Shown here one piece after another: positions 1 to 4,176 of a stretch of 7,144 bases of DNA. The stretch's first letter is position 1, and each line of letters opens with the position of its first letter. The stretch comes from DALYDP01 sp964348685 (GTDB lineage: Bacteria; Patescibacteriota; Gracilibacteria; Peribacterales; Peribacteraceae). The translations under genes and the position numbers were made by a program. The notes below the pieces were generated by a model, which saw only the letters and a list, made by a program, of their open reading frames with translations, was not told the origin of the DNA and ran no database searches. The stretch covers positions 1 through 7,144 of the forward strand of contig CAYGDM010000057.1 of assembly GCA_964348685.1 (NCBI GenBank), given 5' to 3'.

Positions 1-53
1 CCCTCGGCCAATGCCTTAAAAGGGCACTGCTCTACCAACTGAGCTACCGACCC
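1..53 (-). tRNA. tRNA-Lys(TTT), 3' part cut off by window start
   Basis: Read on the minus strand from 53, the acceptor 5' strand is GGGTCGG, followed by TA, a D arm GCTC/GAGC and an anticodon stem GTGCC/GGCAT closing the loop CTTTTAA. The anticodon is TTT (plus 18-20), so this decodes lysine AAA/AAG. The variable region and the 5' half of the T stem (GAGGG) reach position 1; the T loop, acceptor 3' strand and CCA lie outside the window. An extended -10 lies 16 bases upstream. Confidence 0.93.
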
Positions 54-69
54 ATTCGGTTGCGCGGGC

Positions 70-78
70 ACTATACCA
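70..78 (-). promoter_or_regulatory. Extended -10 promoter of tRNA-Lys
   Basis: On the minus strand, TGGTATAGT (78 to 70) is an extended -10 (TGn plus TATAGT, five of six matches to TATAAT). The expected transcription start, about 7 bases downstream, leaves a leader of about 10 bases before the tRNA at 53. No good -35 is visible, as is usual for extended -10 promoters. It sits between the stop codon of the 65-residue gene (95) and the tRNA. Confidence 0.55.
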
Positions 79-94
79 TCGGTTTGGCCCAGCG

Positions 95-292
95 CTATGC
101 CGCCGTGGCGAGCGGTGTCTCTGCCTTTTTTGGCGTCTCACGTAGCAGCCGCTCGATCGACCATACGATGCGCTCTTCTACTTTCCGCACGCGAAGCAGC
201 ATCGGCTCGCCCGAACGCACGGCGATGTCGTGGTTCGCGCGCAGCTCCGCGAGCTCCTCCGAAGTGACGCCGGTGGCTTCGACGAAAAGCAT
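95..292 (-). CDS. Hypothetical protein, 65 aa, probably leaderless
   Basis: This small protein is not recognised. It has no membrane segment or signal peptide; it is charged and likely helical, with an EELAELRANHD stretch and a KVEERIVWSIERLL stretch that could form an amphipathic helix. Two consecutive ATGs occur (295 and 292). The second is chosen because TTGAAC (327-322), a 17-base spacer and TACACT (304-299) form a promoter whose -10 ends exactly 6 bases before 292, the same geometry as five other genes here. No Shine-Dalgarno is seen. The gene is divergent from tatD and lies upstream of tRNA-Lys on the same strand. The well-placed promoter is the main reason to believe the gene is real; a chance open frame remains possible. 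Confidence 0.6.
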   Translation of the reverse strand: MLFVEATGVTSEELAELRANHDIAVRSGEPMLLRVRKVEERIVWSIERLLRETPKKAETPLATAA

Positions 293-298
293 CATGTC

Positions 299-327
299 AG
301 TGTACGTGCGATCTTCATGTTGTTCAA
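299..327 (-). promoter_or_regulatory. Promoter of the 65-aa gene
   Basis: Minus strand: -35 TTGAAC (327-322, four of six), 17-base spacer, -10 TACACT (304-299), then GACATG and the ATG at 292. With a start about 7 bases after the -10, the first transcribed base would be the A of the ATG. The same TACACT hexamer is used in front of the AlkD gene. Confidence 0.55.
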
Positions 328-373
328 TTGTGTGCGCATGCGAAGCGTCGTGCAGTCATCAAGTTTTTCGTAG

Positions 374-379
374 TACGAT
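374..379 (+). promoter_or_regulatory. -10 element of tatD, leaderless spacing
   Basis: TACGAT (four of six matches to TATAAT) ends exactly 6 bases before the tatD ATG at 386, with GTTTGC between. No Shine-Dalgarno precedes the ATG. The -35 region is weak. The call rests mainly on the spacing shared with other genes in the window. Confidence 0.45.
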
Positions 380-385
380 GTTTGC

Positions 386-1147
386 ATGATCGATTCTCAC
401 TGCCACCTGGCCGACAAAGCCTTCGACGCCGATCGTGATGCGGTGATTGCGCGTGCGAGAGAAGCCGGAGTATCGGCGATGATCACAATCGCGGACTCGT
501 TCGAAGAAGGCGAAAAATGCCTGGAGATAGCGGAAAAGTACGATGACATGTTCTGCACGATCGGCGTGCATCCGCACCACGCGAAGGATTGGAATGATGG
601 AGACATCGATCGCATGAAGGCGTTGCTTGCGTCGCCGAATGCGAAGGCGGTTGGTGAGATCGGGTTGGATTATCATTACGATTTTTCACCGCGCGAGGCG
701 CAGCAAAAAGTTTTTCGCGCGCAGCTCGTACTCGCGAAAGAGCTCGGACTGCCCGCGGTCGTGCACTGCCGCGAAGCGATCGCCGACCTTCGCGCGATCA
801 TCGAAGAGGTCGACGCGGGGCCGTTCGTCCTGCACTGCTGCACCGAGAAATGGAGCGACGTGGAGTGGATCCTCGAGCGAGGATCGTTCCTGTCCTTTAC
901 CGGCATCGCGACGTTCCCGAAGAGCGCGGATATCCACGAAGTTGTCCGCAATTGCCCGCTCGAAGCGATGATGGTCGAGACAGATGCGCCGTACCTCGCG
1001 CCGATCCCGCATCGGGGAACGCGCTGCGAACCCGCGTTCGTCGTCGATACCGCGCGGTTCTTGGCCCAGGAAAAAGGCCTCTCTGTGGAGCAATTCGATG
1101 CCGTGGTCCACAAAACCACGGTGGCGTTCTTCGGGCTTCCTTCGTAG
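386..1147 (+). CDS. tatD: TatD family metal-dependent hydrolase / DNase
   Basis: A 253-residue TatD-family protein, close to the usual family length of about 260. TatD proteins are metal-dependent TIM-barrel hydrolases with 3'-5' exonuclease or DNase activity, linked to DNA repair and quality control in the cytoplasm. The expected metal ligands are all visible: the N-terminal HxH (H5, H7 in SHCHL), E91 in VGEIGLDYH, H127 in VVHCREA, H150 in VLHC, and D200 in ETDAPYL. The barrel therefore looks complete. The ATG at 386 places HxH at the usual distance from the N-terminus; there is no Shine-Dalgarno and a TACGAT -10 lies 6 bases upstream, suggesting a leaderless mRNA. The stop codon is one base from the 3' CCA of the convergent tRNA-Arg, leaving no room for a terminator between them. 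The exact substrate cannot be deduced from sequence. Confidence 0.95.
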   Translation: MIDSHCHLADKAFDADRDAVIARAREAGVSAMITIADSFEEGEKCLEIAEKYDDMFCTIGVHPHHAKDWNDGDIDRMKALLASPNAKAVGEIGLDYHYDFSPREAQQKVFRAQLVLAKELGLPAVVHCREAIADLRAIIEEVDAGPFVLHCCTEKWSDVEWILERGSFLSFTGIATFPKSADIHEVVRNCPLEAMMVETDAPYLAPIPHRGTRCEPAFVVDTARFLAQEKGLSVEQFDAVVHKTTVAFFGLPS

Positions 1148-1148
1148 A

Positions 1149-1224
1149 TGGTGCGGCTGGCGGGGGTCGAACCCACAACCTCTTCCTTCGGAGGGAAGCG
1201 CTCTATCCATTGAGCTACAGCCGC
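1149..1224 (-). tRNA. tRNA-Arg(CCG)
   Basis: On the minus strand the 76 bases fold as a full cloverleaf: acceptor GCGGCTG/CAGCCGC, D stem GCTC/GAGC, anticodon stem CTTCC/GGAAG with loop CTCCGAA, T stem GTGGG/CCCGC with loop TTCGACC, discriminator A and an encoded CCA (1151-1149). The anticodon is CCG (plus 1189-1191), which reads the arginine codon CGG. It converges with tatD, whose stop codon ends at 1147. Its likely -10 TACACT (1241-1236) is half of a palindrome shared with the divergent AlkD gene. Confidence 0.96.
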
Positions 1225-1235
1225 AAAGCGGCGGC

Positions 1236-1248
1236 AGTGTACTACACT
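1236..1248. promoter_or_regulatory. Palindromic back-to-back -10 elements (tRNA-Arg / AlkD gene)
   Basis: The plus strand reads AGTGTA-C-TACACT, a perfect 13-base palindrome. TACACT on plus (1243-1248) ends 6 bases before the ATG at 1255 of the AlkD gene. TACACT on minus (1241-1236) lies 11 bases before the tRNA-Arg 5' end at 1224. The two divergent promoters would therefore be separated by one base at their -10 boxes, and RNA polymerase could not occupy both at once. Recognisable -35 boxes are absent on either side. Confidence 0.5.
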
Positions 1249-1254
1249 ATGGTT

Positions 1255-1971
1255 ATGATCGACGATATCCGCACGGCATTGAAGAAGCTCGGGAGCAAAG
1301 CGAAGGCTGAAAACAGCGCGCGGTTTTTTAAGTCGGGCAAAGGCCAGTATGGGGAAGGGGATATCTTCCTCGGCGTGACCGTTCCGGAGCAACGACTGAT
1401 CGCGAAGCAATTCGCCGACGCACCGCTTGATGTCATCGAACACATGCTCGCCGATCCGGTGCACGAGATGCGCCTGACTGCACTGCTCATTCTCGTGCGA
1501 AAGTTCGAGAAGGGCTCGGACGCGGACAAAAAAGCGATCGTCGATTTTTATCTGCGCCACCTCGACGGCGTGAATAACTGGGATTTGGTTGATGGCAGCG
1601 CGCCGTACATCCTCGGCGCGTGGCTACTGCCGAAGAAAGACAGGTCCGTGCTCTATCGCCTCGCGCGCTCCGGGAAGCTTTGGCGCGAGCGCGTCGCGAT
1701 CGTTGCGACGTGGGGGCTGATTCGAAAAGGCGATCTCGAAGACGCGATCCGTATCTCCGTGATCTTGCTTCACCACAAACATGATCTTATTCACAAAGCC
1801 GTGGGGTGGATGCTGCGCGAGGTCGGGAAGAAAGATGGAAACGTCCTTCGTACGTTCCTCGATCAGCACGCCACGACGATGCCCCGCACCGCGCTGCGGT
1901 ACGCCACCGAACGGATGGAAAAGCACGAGAAAGCAGCGTATCTCGCTCGAAAGAAGAGTGCGACGACCTGA
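1255..1971 (+). CDS. DNA alkylation repair protein, AlkD-like HEAT-repeat glycosylase
   Basis: A 238-residue protein of the AlkC/AlkD-type DNA alkylation repair family (HEAT-like helical repeats), of typical length. Family members excise N3- and N7-alkylated purines from DNA as a first step of base excision repair. The family signature NWDLVD is present; W109 and D113 (numbering from this start) match the Trp and catalytic Asp of the characterised Bacillus AlkD. Further family landmarks are WRERVAIVAT (around residues 143-152), with a candidate DNA-contacting Arg, and KAVGWMLREVGK (around 181-192) with the conserved Trp. The N-terminal RFFKSGKGQYGEGDIFLGV is also characteristic. An in-frame ATG at 1249 is possible, but 1255 is preferred because TACACT ends 6 bases before it. 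No Shine-Dalgarno. It is divergent from tRNA-Arg and followed by a 109-base gap before the next gene. Confidence 0.93.
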   Translation: MIDDIRTALKKLGSKAKAENSARFFKSGKGQYGEGDIFLGVTVPEQRLIAKQFADAPLDVIEHMLADPVHEMRLTALLILVRKFEKGSDADKKAIVDFYLRHLDGVNNWDLVDGSAPYILGAWLLPKKDRSVLYRLARSGKLWRERVAIVATWGLIRKGDLEDAIRISVILLHHKHDLIHKAVGWMLREVGKKDGNVLRTFLDQHATTMPRTALRYATERMEKHEKAAYLARKKSATT

Positions 1972-1993
1972 ACAAAAGTGACCTCTTAGACCC

Positions 1994-2021
1994 TTGTAAT
2001 TTAGTCGTCTCTTCGTACGCT
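1994..2021 (+). promoter_or_regulatory. Possible promoter of the 153-aa gene
   Basis: TTGTAA (1994-1999, four of six) and TACGCT (2016-2021, three of six) are spaced by 16 bases, in the gap after the AlkD gene. Transcription would begin near 2028, giving a leader of about 50 bases that opens with a GC-rich hairpin (2030-2047). Both boxes are weak, so readthrough from the AlkD gene is an alternative. Confidence 0.3.
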
Positions 2022-2029
2022 CCGCGCAT

Positions 2030-2047
2030 CCGTCGCGTTCGCGGCGG
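2030..2047 (+). other. GC-rich hairpin in the leader of the 153-aa gene
   Basis: CCGTCGC / GCGGCGG pair over 7 positions (one G-T wobble) around the tetraloop GTTC. It is not followed by a T run, so it is unlikely to be an intrinsic terminator. It would lie at the very 5' end of the transcript if the promoter at 1994-2021 is real, where it could stabilise the mRNA. The rest of the gap 1972-2080 shows nothing else recognisable. Confidence 0.35.
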
Positions 2048-2080
2048 GTGTTCGTCGTTCTTTGTCATGAGGAGTTTGGC

Positions 2081-2542
2081 ATGAATACGACCCTCCCGCA
2101 GGTGTTCGTGTCCCAGGTGTTCGTCAGCGAGCTGGAAACCATTTTCGCTGCGGATACGCAACGTTCCCTCCATGCGTTCGGTGCCGCTCAAAATCCAAGT
2201 CGCAACGGCTTGCCCATCGAGTGGTATCCGATCCCGTTCGACCGAGAAGCACCCCTTCTCGCCGAAGATCTCAGCGTGCGCAACCCGCAGCTTCTGTCTC
2301 TCTGTGCGTATGCGTACGGCGCCGGGTTCGAGCATGTTTTCCGGCCCTCGCGGTTCAATGGGTTGGTGCGCTGCTTGTGTCGCAACCAACAAGGCGAATA
2401 TGCACCCGTTGAACTCAACGGTGAGCATCAGCGACAACTAGCTGCGTGTCTCGCGGCACAGAAGGTCAAGGATCCGCGGACGGAACTCATTCGCAGCATT
2501 CATGCGCTTGGAAAGGAGCATGGTCGTCTCGCCGCCGCATAG
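2081..2542 (+). CDS. Hypothetical protein, 153 aa
   Basis: A soluble-looking protein not recognised as any family. It has no membrane helix or signal peptide. The start at 2081 is supported by AGGAG (2070-2074) 6 bases upstream, one of only two clear Shine-Dalgarno sites in the window; the frame is open back to 2048, but with no supported start there. The N-terminus carries a five-residue tandem duplication, QVFVS-QVFVS (residues 7-16), encoded by a near-perfect 15-base repeat at 2099-2128. Two cysteines occur close together in VRCLCRN and the C-terminal third is helical and charged. An intrinsic terminator follows at 2587-2620. The Shine-Dalgarno and terminator support a real, separately transcribed gene; function cannot be assigned. 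Confidence 0.75.
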   Translation: MNTTLPQVFVSQVFVSELETIFAADTQRSLHAFGAAQNPSRNGLPIEWYPIPFDREAPLLAEDLSVRNPQLLSLCAYAYGAGFEHVFRPSRFNGLVRCLCRNQQGEYAPVELNGEHQRQLAACLAAQKVKDPRTELIRSIHALGKEHGRLAAA

Positions 2543-2586
2543 GTGGCACGCAATTCCGCGCTTCGCACGGGCGAAGCATTCTCACT

Positions 2587-2620
2587 GCAGCTCTGTGACA
2601 TTGTCATAGAGCTGCTTCTT
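2587..2620 (+). terminator. Intrinsic terminator after the 153-aa gene
   Basis: GCAGCTCTGTGA (2587-2598) pairs with TCATAGAGCTGC (2604-2615): a 12-bp stem with one G-T pair and a five-base loop, followed on the plus strand by TTCTTTA. It lies 44 bases past the stop codon of the plus-strand gene. The minus-strand gene ends at 2630, so the same hairpin may also protect that transcript, but the minus strand lacks a T tract. Confidence 0.7.
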
Positions 2621-2629
2621 TATGCCTAT

Positions 2630-2950
2630 TCACCCGCCCTGTCCATCCATCAGATGCACGCCGAGGTACATGTCGATTGCGATCACCACCGCGGACGAGA
2701 GGAGATACGCGGCAACGAGTACGTTCACGTTTTTTGCTTTCTCCGCGCGCGACCCGAGATACACGAACGCGATTCCGAGCAGCAGGCTCTCTGCGATGAA
2801 GAAGGAGAACAGTGTTTCTTCCGCGCGGCCGAGTTTGGTGGTGTAGCCGTCGGGGAAGCCGTTCATGGACACGTAGACGAAGTGCAACACGTACGACGAA
2901 GCGGCGATCCACAGAGCGAAGGCGTAGGCGAGGAGGCGATGGCGGGGCAT
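2630..2950 (-). CDS. Small three-helix membrane protein, 106 aa
   Basis: An unrecognised integral membrane protein. Hydrophobic segments lie at about residues 5-27, 46-66 and 75-97, separated by a short polar loop (NGFPDGYTTKLGRAEE) and a basic loop (GSRAEKAKN). By the positive-inside rule the basic loop between helices 2 and 3 and the basic N-terminus (MPRHR) would face the cytoplasm. The gene starts 7 bases after the stop of the 159-residue gene on the same strand, so the two probably form an operon. In addition TATGAT (2962-2957), which overlaps that stop codon, ends exactly 6 bases before the ATG and has TTGAAG 16 bases upstream, suggesting an internal leaderless promoter. No Shine-Dalgarno. 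The protein lacks catalytic-looking motifs; no function is proposed. Confidence 0.8.
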   Translation of the reverse strand: MPRHRLLAYAFALWIAASSYVLHFVYVSMNGFPDGYTTKLGRAEETLFSFFIAESLLLGIAFVYLGSRAEKAKNVNVLVAAYLLSSAVVIAIDMYLGVHLMDGQGG

Positions 2951-2956
2951 GGGCGT

Positions 2957-2984
2957 ATCATAGCTGTCCCATGATCTCCTTCAA
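2957..2984 (-). promoter_or_regulatory. Internal promoter for the 106-aa membrane protein
   Basis: Minus strand: TTGAAG (2984-2979, four of six), 16-base spacer, TATGAT (2962-2957, five of six), then ACGCCC and the ATG at 2950. The -10 contains the TGA stop of the upstream gene, and the whole element lies in that gene's last codons. The start would fall on the A of the ATG. Confidence 0.5.
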
Positions 2985-3437
2985 TTCCGTCGCTTGCTGT
3001 AGCAACGTCGTGTCGCCGTTTGCCGACGCATACGTTTTCGCAAGAGATAGCGCGAGAATCATGGAATCTTTGACTGCTGTTTCTCCATGTTCTCCTGCGG
3101 CGATGCCTTGTCGTACGATCGCGATGTAGCGCGAGCATGCCATGTGTTGCATGTGCCAGTTCAACGCGTCGACTTCGGCAGGCGGATCCTGCTGTAGCAT
3201 CCAATATCCCGATAGGACTTCGCCGATCTTCGACGCATGATGTTTGATCTCGTCGATGTTATCCGTGGGCGCGGCGATGAATGCCAACGCCTCTGTGACG
3301 CGCATTCTATCGGTCGCGTCCGCGATGACGTTTTGCTCCATTAACGCTTGCACGCGCGCGGTGATCTCGCCGGTGTTCGGCGTTGCCGGGACGTGCGATG
3401 CTCCTTCCTGTCCTTCCTTCGATTGGAGGATGTTCAT
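2958..3437 (-). CDS. Hypothetical protein, 159 aa
   Basis: A cytoplasmic-looking, mostly helical protein not assigned to a family. There is no signal peptide or membrane segment. The N-terminal 25 residues (rich in K, E, Q, P, T) look flexible; the rest is a run of amphipathic helices, with a His/Met-rich stretch NWHMQHMACSRY (about residues 93-104). The start at 3437 is fixed by an extended -10 TGGTATAAT whose TATAAT ends 6 bases before the ATG; there is no Shine-Dalgarno, so the mRNA is probably leaderless. The membrane-protein gene at 2630-2950 follows after 7 bases, making a two-gene unit. The strong promoter suggests active expression. No function is proposed. Confidence 0.82.
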   Translation of the reverse strand: MNILQSKEGQEGASHVPATPNTGEITARVQALMEQNVIADATDRMRVTEALAFIAAPTDNIDEIKHHASKIGEVLSGYWMLQQDPPAEVDALNWHMQHMACSRYIAIVRQGIAAGEHGETAVKDSMILALSLAKTYASANGDTTLLQQATELKEIMGQL

Positions 3438-3443
3438 AGTTTT

Positions 3444-3452
3444 ATTATACCA
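3444..3452 (-). promoter_or_regulatory. Consensus extended -10 promoter, leaderless spacing
   Basis: Minus strand TGGTATAAT (3452-3444): perfect TATAAT with the TGn extension, followed by AAAACT and the ATG at 3437. This is the clearest of the six -10 elements placed exactly 6 bases before a start codon. No convincing -35 at 16-18 bases. Confidence 0.75.
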
Positions 3453-3497
3453 TAAATAGAAACGCTGTGCAGGACGCCAGCGGGTACGTCCAGAAAG

Positions 3498-3641
3498 CTA
3501 TTCGACGGAAGATCTTCGCGGATTGAGCTTGTTCTCAACAAACACCATCGCCATCGGGAGCACGATGAACGCCATGGGCAGCATCTGGCGCGATTCCGCG
3601 ATGACGCCCGTGATCATGTGCGCGGCGATGAAGAGCTTCAC
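3498..3641 (-). pseudogene. Remnant of a membrane-protein gene, C-terminal end only
   Basis: The minus frame from 3641 (GTG) to the stop at 3498 encodes about 47 residues, with a hydrophobic stretch around AFIVLPMAMVFVE and the phrase ESRQMLP. E-x-R-x-x-LP near the last helix is typical of polytopic membrane proteins; that is a general impression, not a family assignment. The frame is open further upstream to 3692, but that part is encoded by the palindromic repeat (3644-3702), so the native N-terminus is missing. No promoter or Shine-Dalgarno fits the GTG. I read it as the tail of a longer gene cut off by the repeat/GIY-YIG unit; the missing part is not found elsewhere in the window. A genuine small protein cannot be excluded. 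Confidence 0.45.
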
Positions 3642-3643
3642 GC

Positions 3644-3676
3644 GAAGCCGGATGGAGCGGGATACGGTCCGGCTTC
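3644..3676. repeat. Hairpin enclosing a copy of the tRNA-Gly(CCC) 3' end
   Basis: GAAGCCGGA (3644-3652) and TCCGGCTTC (3668-3676) are perfect 9-base inverted repeats. The 15-base loop TGGAGCGGGATACGG (3653-3667) is identical to the CCA, discriminator and acceptor/T-stem end of tRNA-Gly(CCC) at 4060-4074. Including the flank, 3646-3667 matches 4053-4074 at 21 of 22 positions. This could be the distal attachment-site copy of a small element inserted at that tRNA. Confidence 0.7.
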
Positions 3677-3702
3677 GTTTCGCTTCGCTCAACTACGCCG
3701 AG
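3669..3702 (+). repeat. Palindromic repeat, copy L (left of the GIY-YIG gene)
   Basis: Begins CCGGCTTCG and ends CTACGCCGAG, the two ends shared with copy A (3962-3988) in the same orientation and copy B (4022-4058) in the opposite one; the middle differs. It overlaps the 3' end of the GIY-YIG gene, whose last codons and stop (3689-3691) are encoded by the repeat. Confidence 0.65.
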
Positions 3703-3943
3703 ACTCAGAAAAGTGCTTCGACATGAATGCTCGGCCAGAATGAGATTTGAGATAGCTCTCAAATTCTTCTGCGTGGTCACGATGTCGAAAGGTGACAAAT
3801 AAGCGCAGCATCCATGGTCCATGTTTGGCCGTATGGGAACTTAATCCCTGATTATGTTCATCAAGCCTTCGTTCGATGTTGTTCGTGACTCCAAAATACC
3901 AATGTTTTTGATCTGAGGATTCCAGAACGTATGTGTAGTGCAT
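3689..3943 (-). CDS. GIY-YIG nuclease domain protein, 84 aa
   Basis: A stand-alone GIY-YIG domain of the URI/YhbQ-like type, at the usual length for such solo domains. The fold's core is visible: YTYVL (residues 3-7) for GIY, WYFGVTNN (15-22) for YIG, the catalytic-type arginines in ERRLDEHN (24-31), and a C-terminal EEFESYLKSHSGRAF (59-73) carrying the likely metal-binding Glu and the Lys-Ser-Gly-Arg phrase common in the group. Such domains cut DNA in repair, restriction or mobile-element contexts; the role of solo members is mostly unknown. The last residues (about ESRRS) and the stop are supplied by repeat copy L. TATTAT (3955-3950) ends 6 bases before the ATG, so the mRNA is probably leaderless. 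Flanking repeats and tRNA 3'-end copies suggest a small mobile unit. Confidence 0.88.
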   Translation of the reverse strand: MHYTYVLESSDQKHWYFGVTNNIERRLDEHNQGLSSHTAKHGPWMLRLFVTFRHRDHAEEFESYLKSHSGRAFMSKHFSESRRS

Positions 3944-3949
3944 ACGAAA

Positions 3950-3955
3950 ATAATA
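3950..3955 (-). promoter_or_regulatory. -10 element of the GIY-YIG gene
   Basis: Minus strand TATTAT (five of six matches to TATAAT), then TTTCGT and the ATG at 3943: the same 6-base spacing as other genes. No clear -35; the upstream region is repeat copy A. If the GIY-YIG unit moves, it carries this promoter with it. Confidence 0.5.
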
Positions 3956-3961
3956 GGAGGT

Positions 3962-4058
3962 CCGGCTTCGTCTGCGGACTACGCCGAGACACCCGGCTCA
4001 AATTTGTGGCGTCGGCGAAACCTCGGCGTAGTTCTGTCCGCAGGCAGAACGGAGCCGG
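3962..4058. repeat. Palindromic repeat copies A and B (inverted pair)
   Basis: Copy A (3962-3988, plus) and copy B (4058-4022, minus) face each other. ACTACGCCGAG (3978-3988) is the perfect reverse complement of 4022-4032, TGCGGAC (3973-3979) of 4036-4042, and ACCCGGCT (3991-3998) of 4053-4060. Copy B is longer and holds its own hairpin, GTTCTGTC/GGCAGAAC (4031-4038 / 4043-4050, loop CGCA). The arrangement could form a long stem between the GIY-YIG gene and tRNA-Gly(CCC). With copy L it makes three members of one repeat family around the nuclease gene. Confidence 0.65.
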
Positions 4059-4059
4059 G

Positions 4060-4133
4060 TGGAGCGGGATACGGGAATCGAACCCGCATCTCTAGCTTGG
4101 GAAGCTAGCGTACTACCACTGTACTAATCCCGC
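4060..4133 (-). tRNA. tRNA-Gly(CCC)
   Basis: Minus-strand cloverleaf of 74 bases: acceptor GCGGGAT/ATCCCGC, D arm GTAC/GTAC, anticodon stem CTAGC/GCTAG with loop TTCCCAA, a T arm containing TTCGATT, discriminator T (usual for bacterial tRNA-Gly) and encoded CCA (4062-4060). The anticodon is CCC (plus 4099-4101), reading GGG. Its 3' end is duplicated at 3653-3667. It has its own likely promoter at 4147-4174 and is preceded by tRNA-Gly(GCC) on the same strand. Confidence 0.95.
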
Positions 4134-4146
4134 GTGGAGCGGCAGC

Positions 4147-4174
4147 AGTATACGACGGCGGCGGTATTTTTGAA
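4147..4174 (-). promoter_or_regulatory. Promoter of tRNA-Gly(CCC)
   Basis: Minus strand: TTCAAA (4174-4169, four of six), 16-base spacer, TATACT (4152-4147, five of six). The start near 4140 leaves about 6 leader bases before the tRNA at 4133. It lies in the 43-base gap between the two tRNA-Gly genes, so they need not be co-transcribed. Confidence 0.55.
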
Positions 4175-4176
4175 TG

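Noticed and set aside
1101..1121. CCGTGGT/ACCACGG hairpin near the end of tatD as a terminator
   Set aside because: It is inside the coding sequence and not followed by a T run; the codons it covers (VVHKTT) read as normal TatD C-terminus.
850..1254. N-terminal extension of the AlkD-type gene back to 850
   Set aside because: The in-frame extension runs through tatD and the tRNA-Arg gene in antisense. Family alignment and the TACACT -10 place the start at 1255 (or 1249).
676..1560. Long minus-strand open frame (294 codons) over tatD, tRNA-Arg and the AlkD gene
   Set aside because: It reads through a tRNA gene and two well-supported genes on the other strand; its low-complexity Arg/Ser-rich sequence is typical of a shadow frame in GC-rich DNA.
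2543..2974. 143-codon plus-strand frame
   Set aside because: It begins at the terminator region and runs antisense through the 106-aa membrane protein, which has clear helices and a better start context.
3644..4060. CRISPR array
   Set aside because: The repeats are few, unequal in length, partly inverted and irregularly spaced, and no cas gene is present.
4135..4142. TGGAGCGG next to the 5' end of tRNA-Gly(CCC) as another tRNA 3'-end scar
   Set aside because: Eight bases matching the tRNA-Gly(GCC) 3' end are too short to separate from chance, though the place is suggestive.
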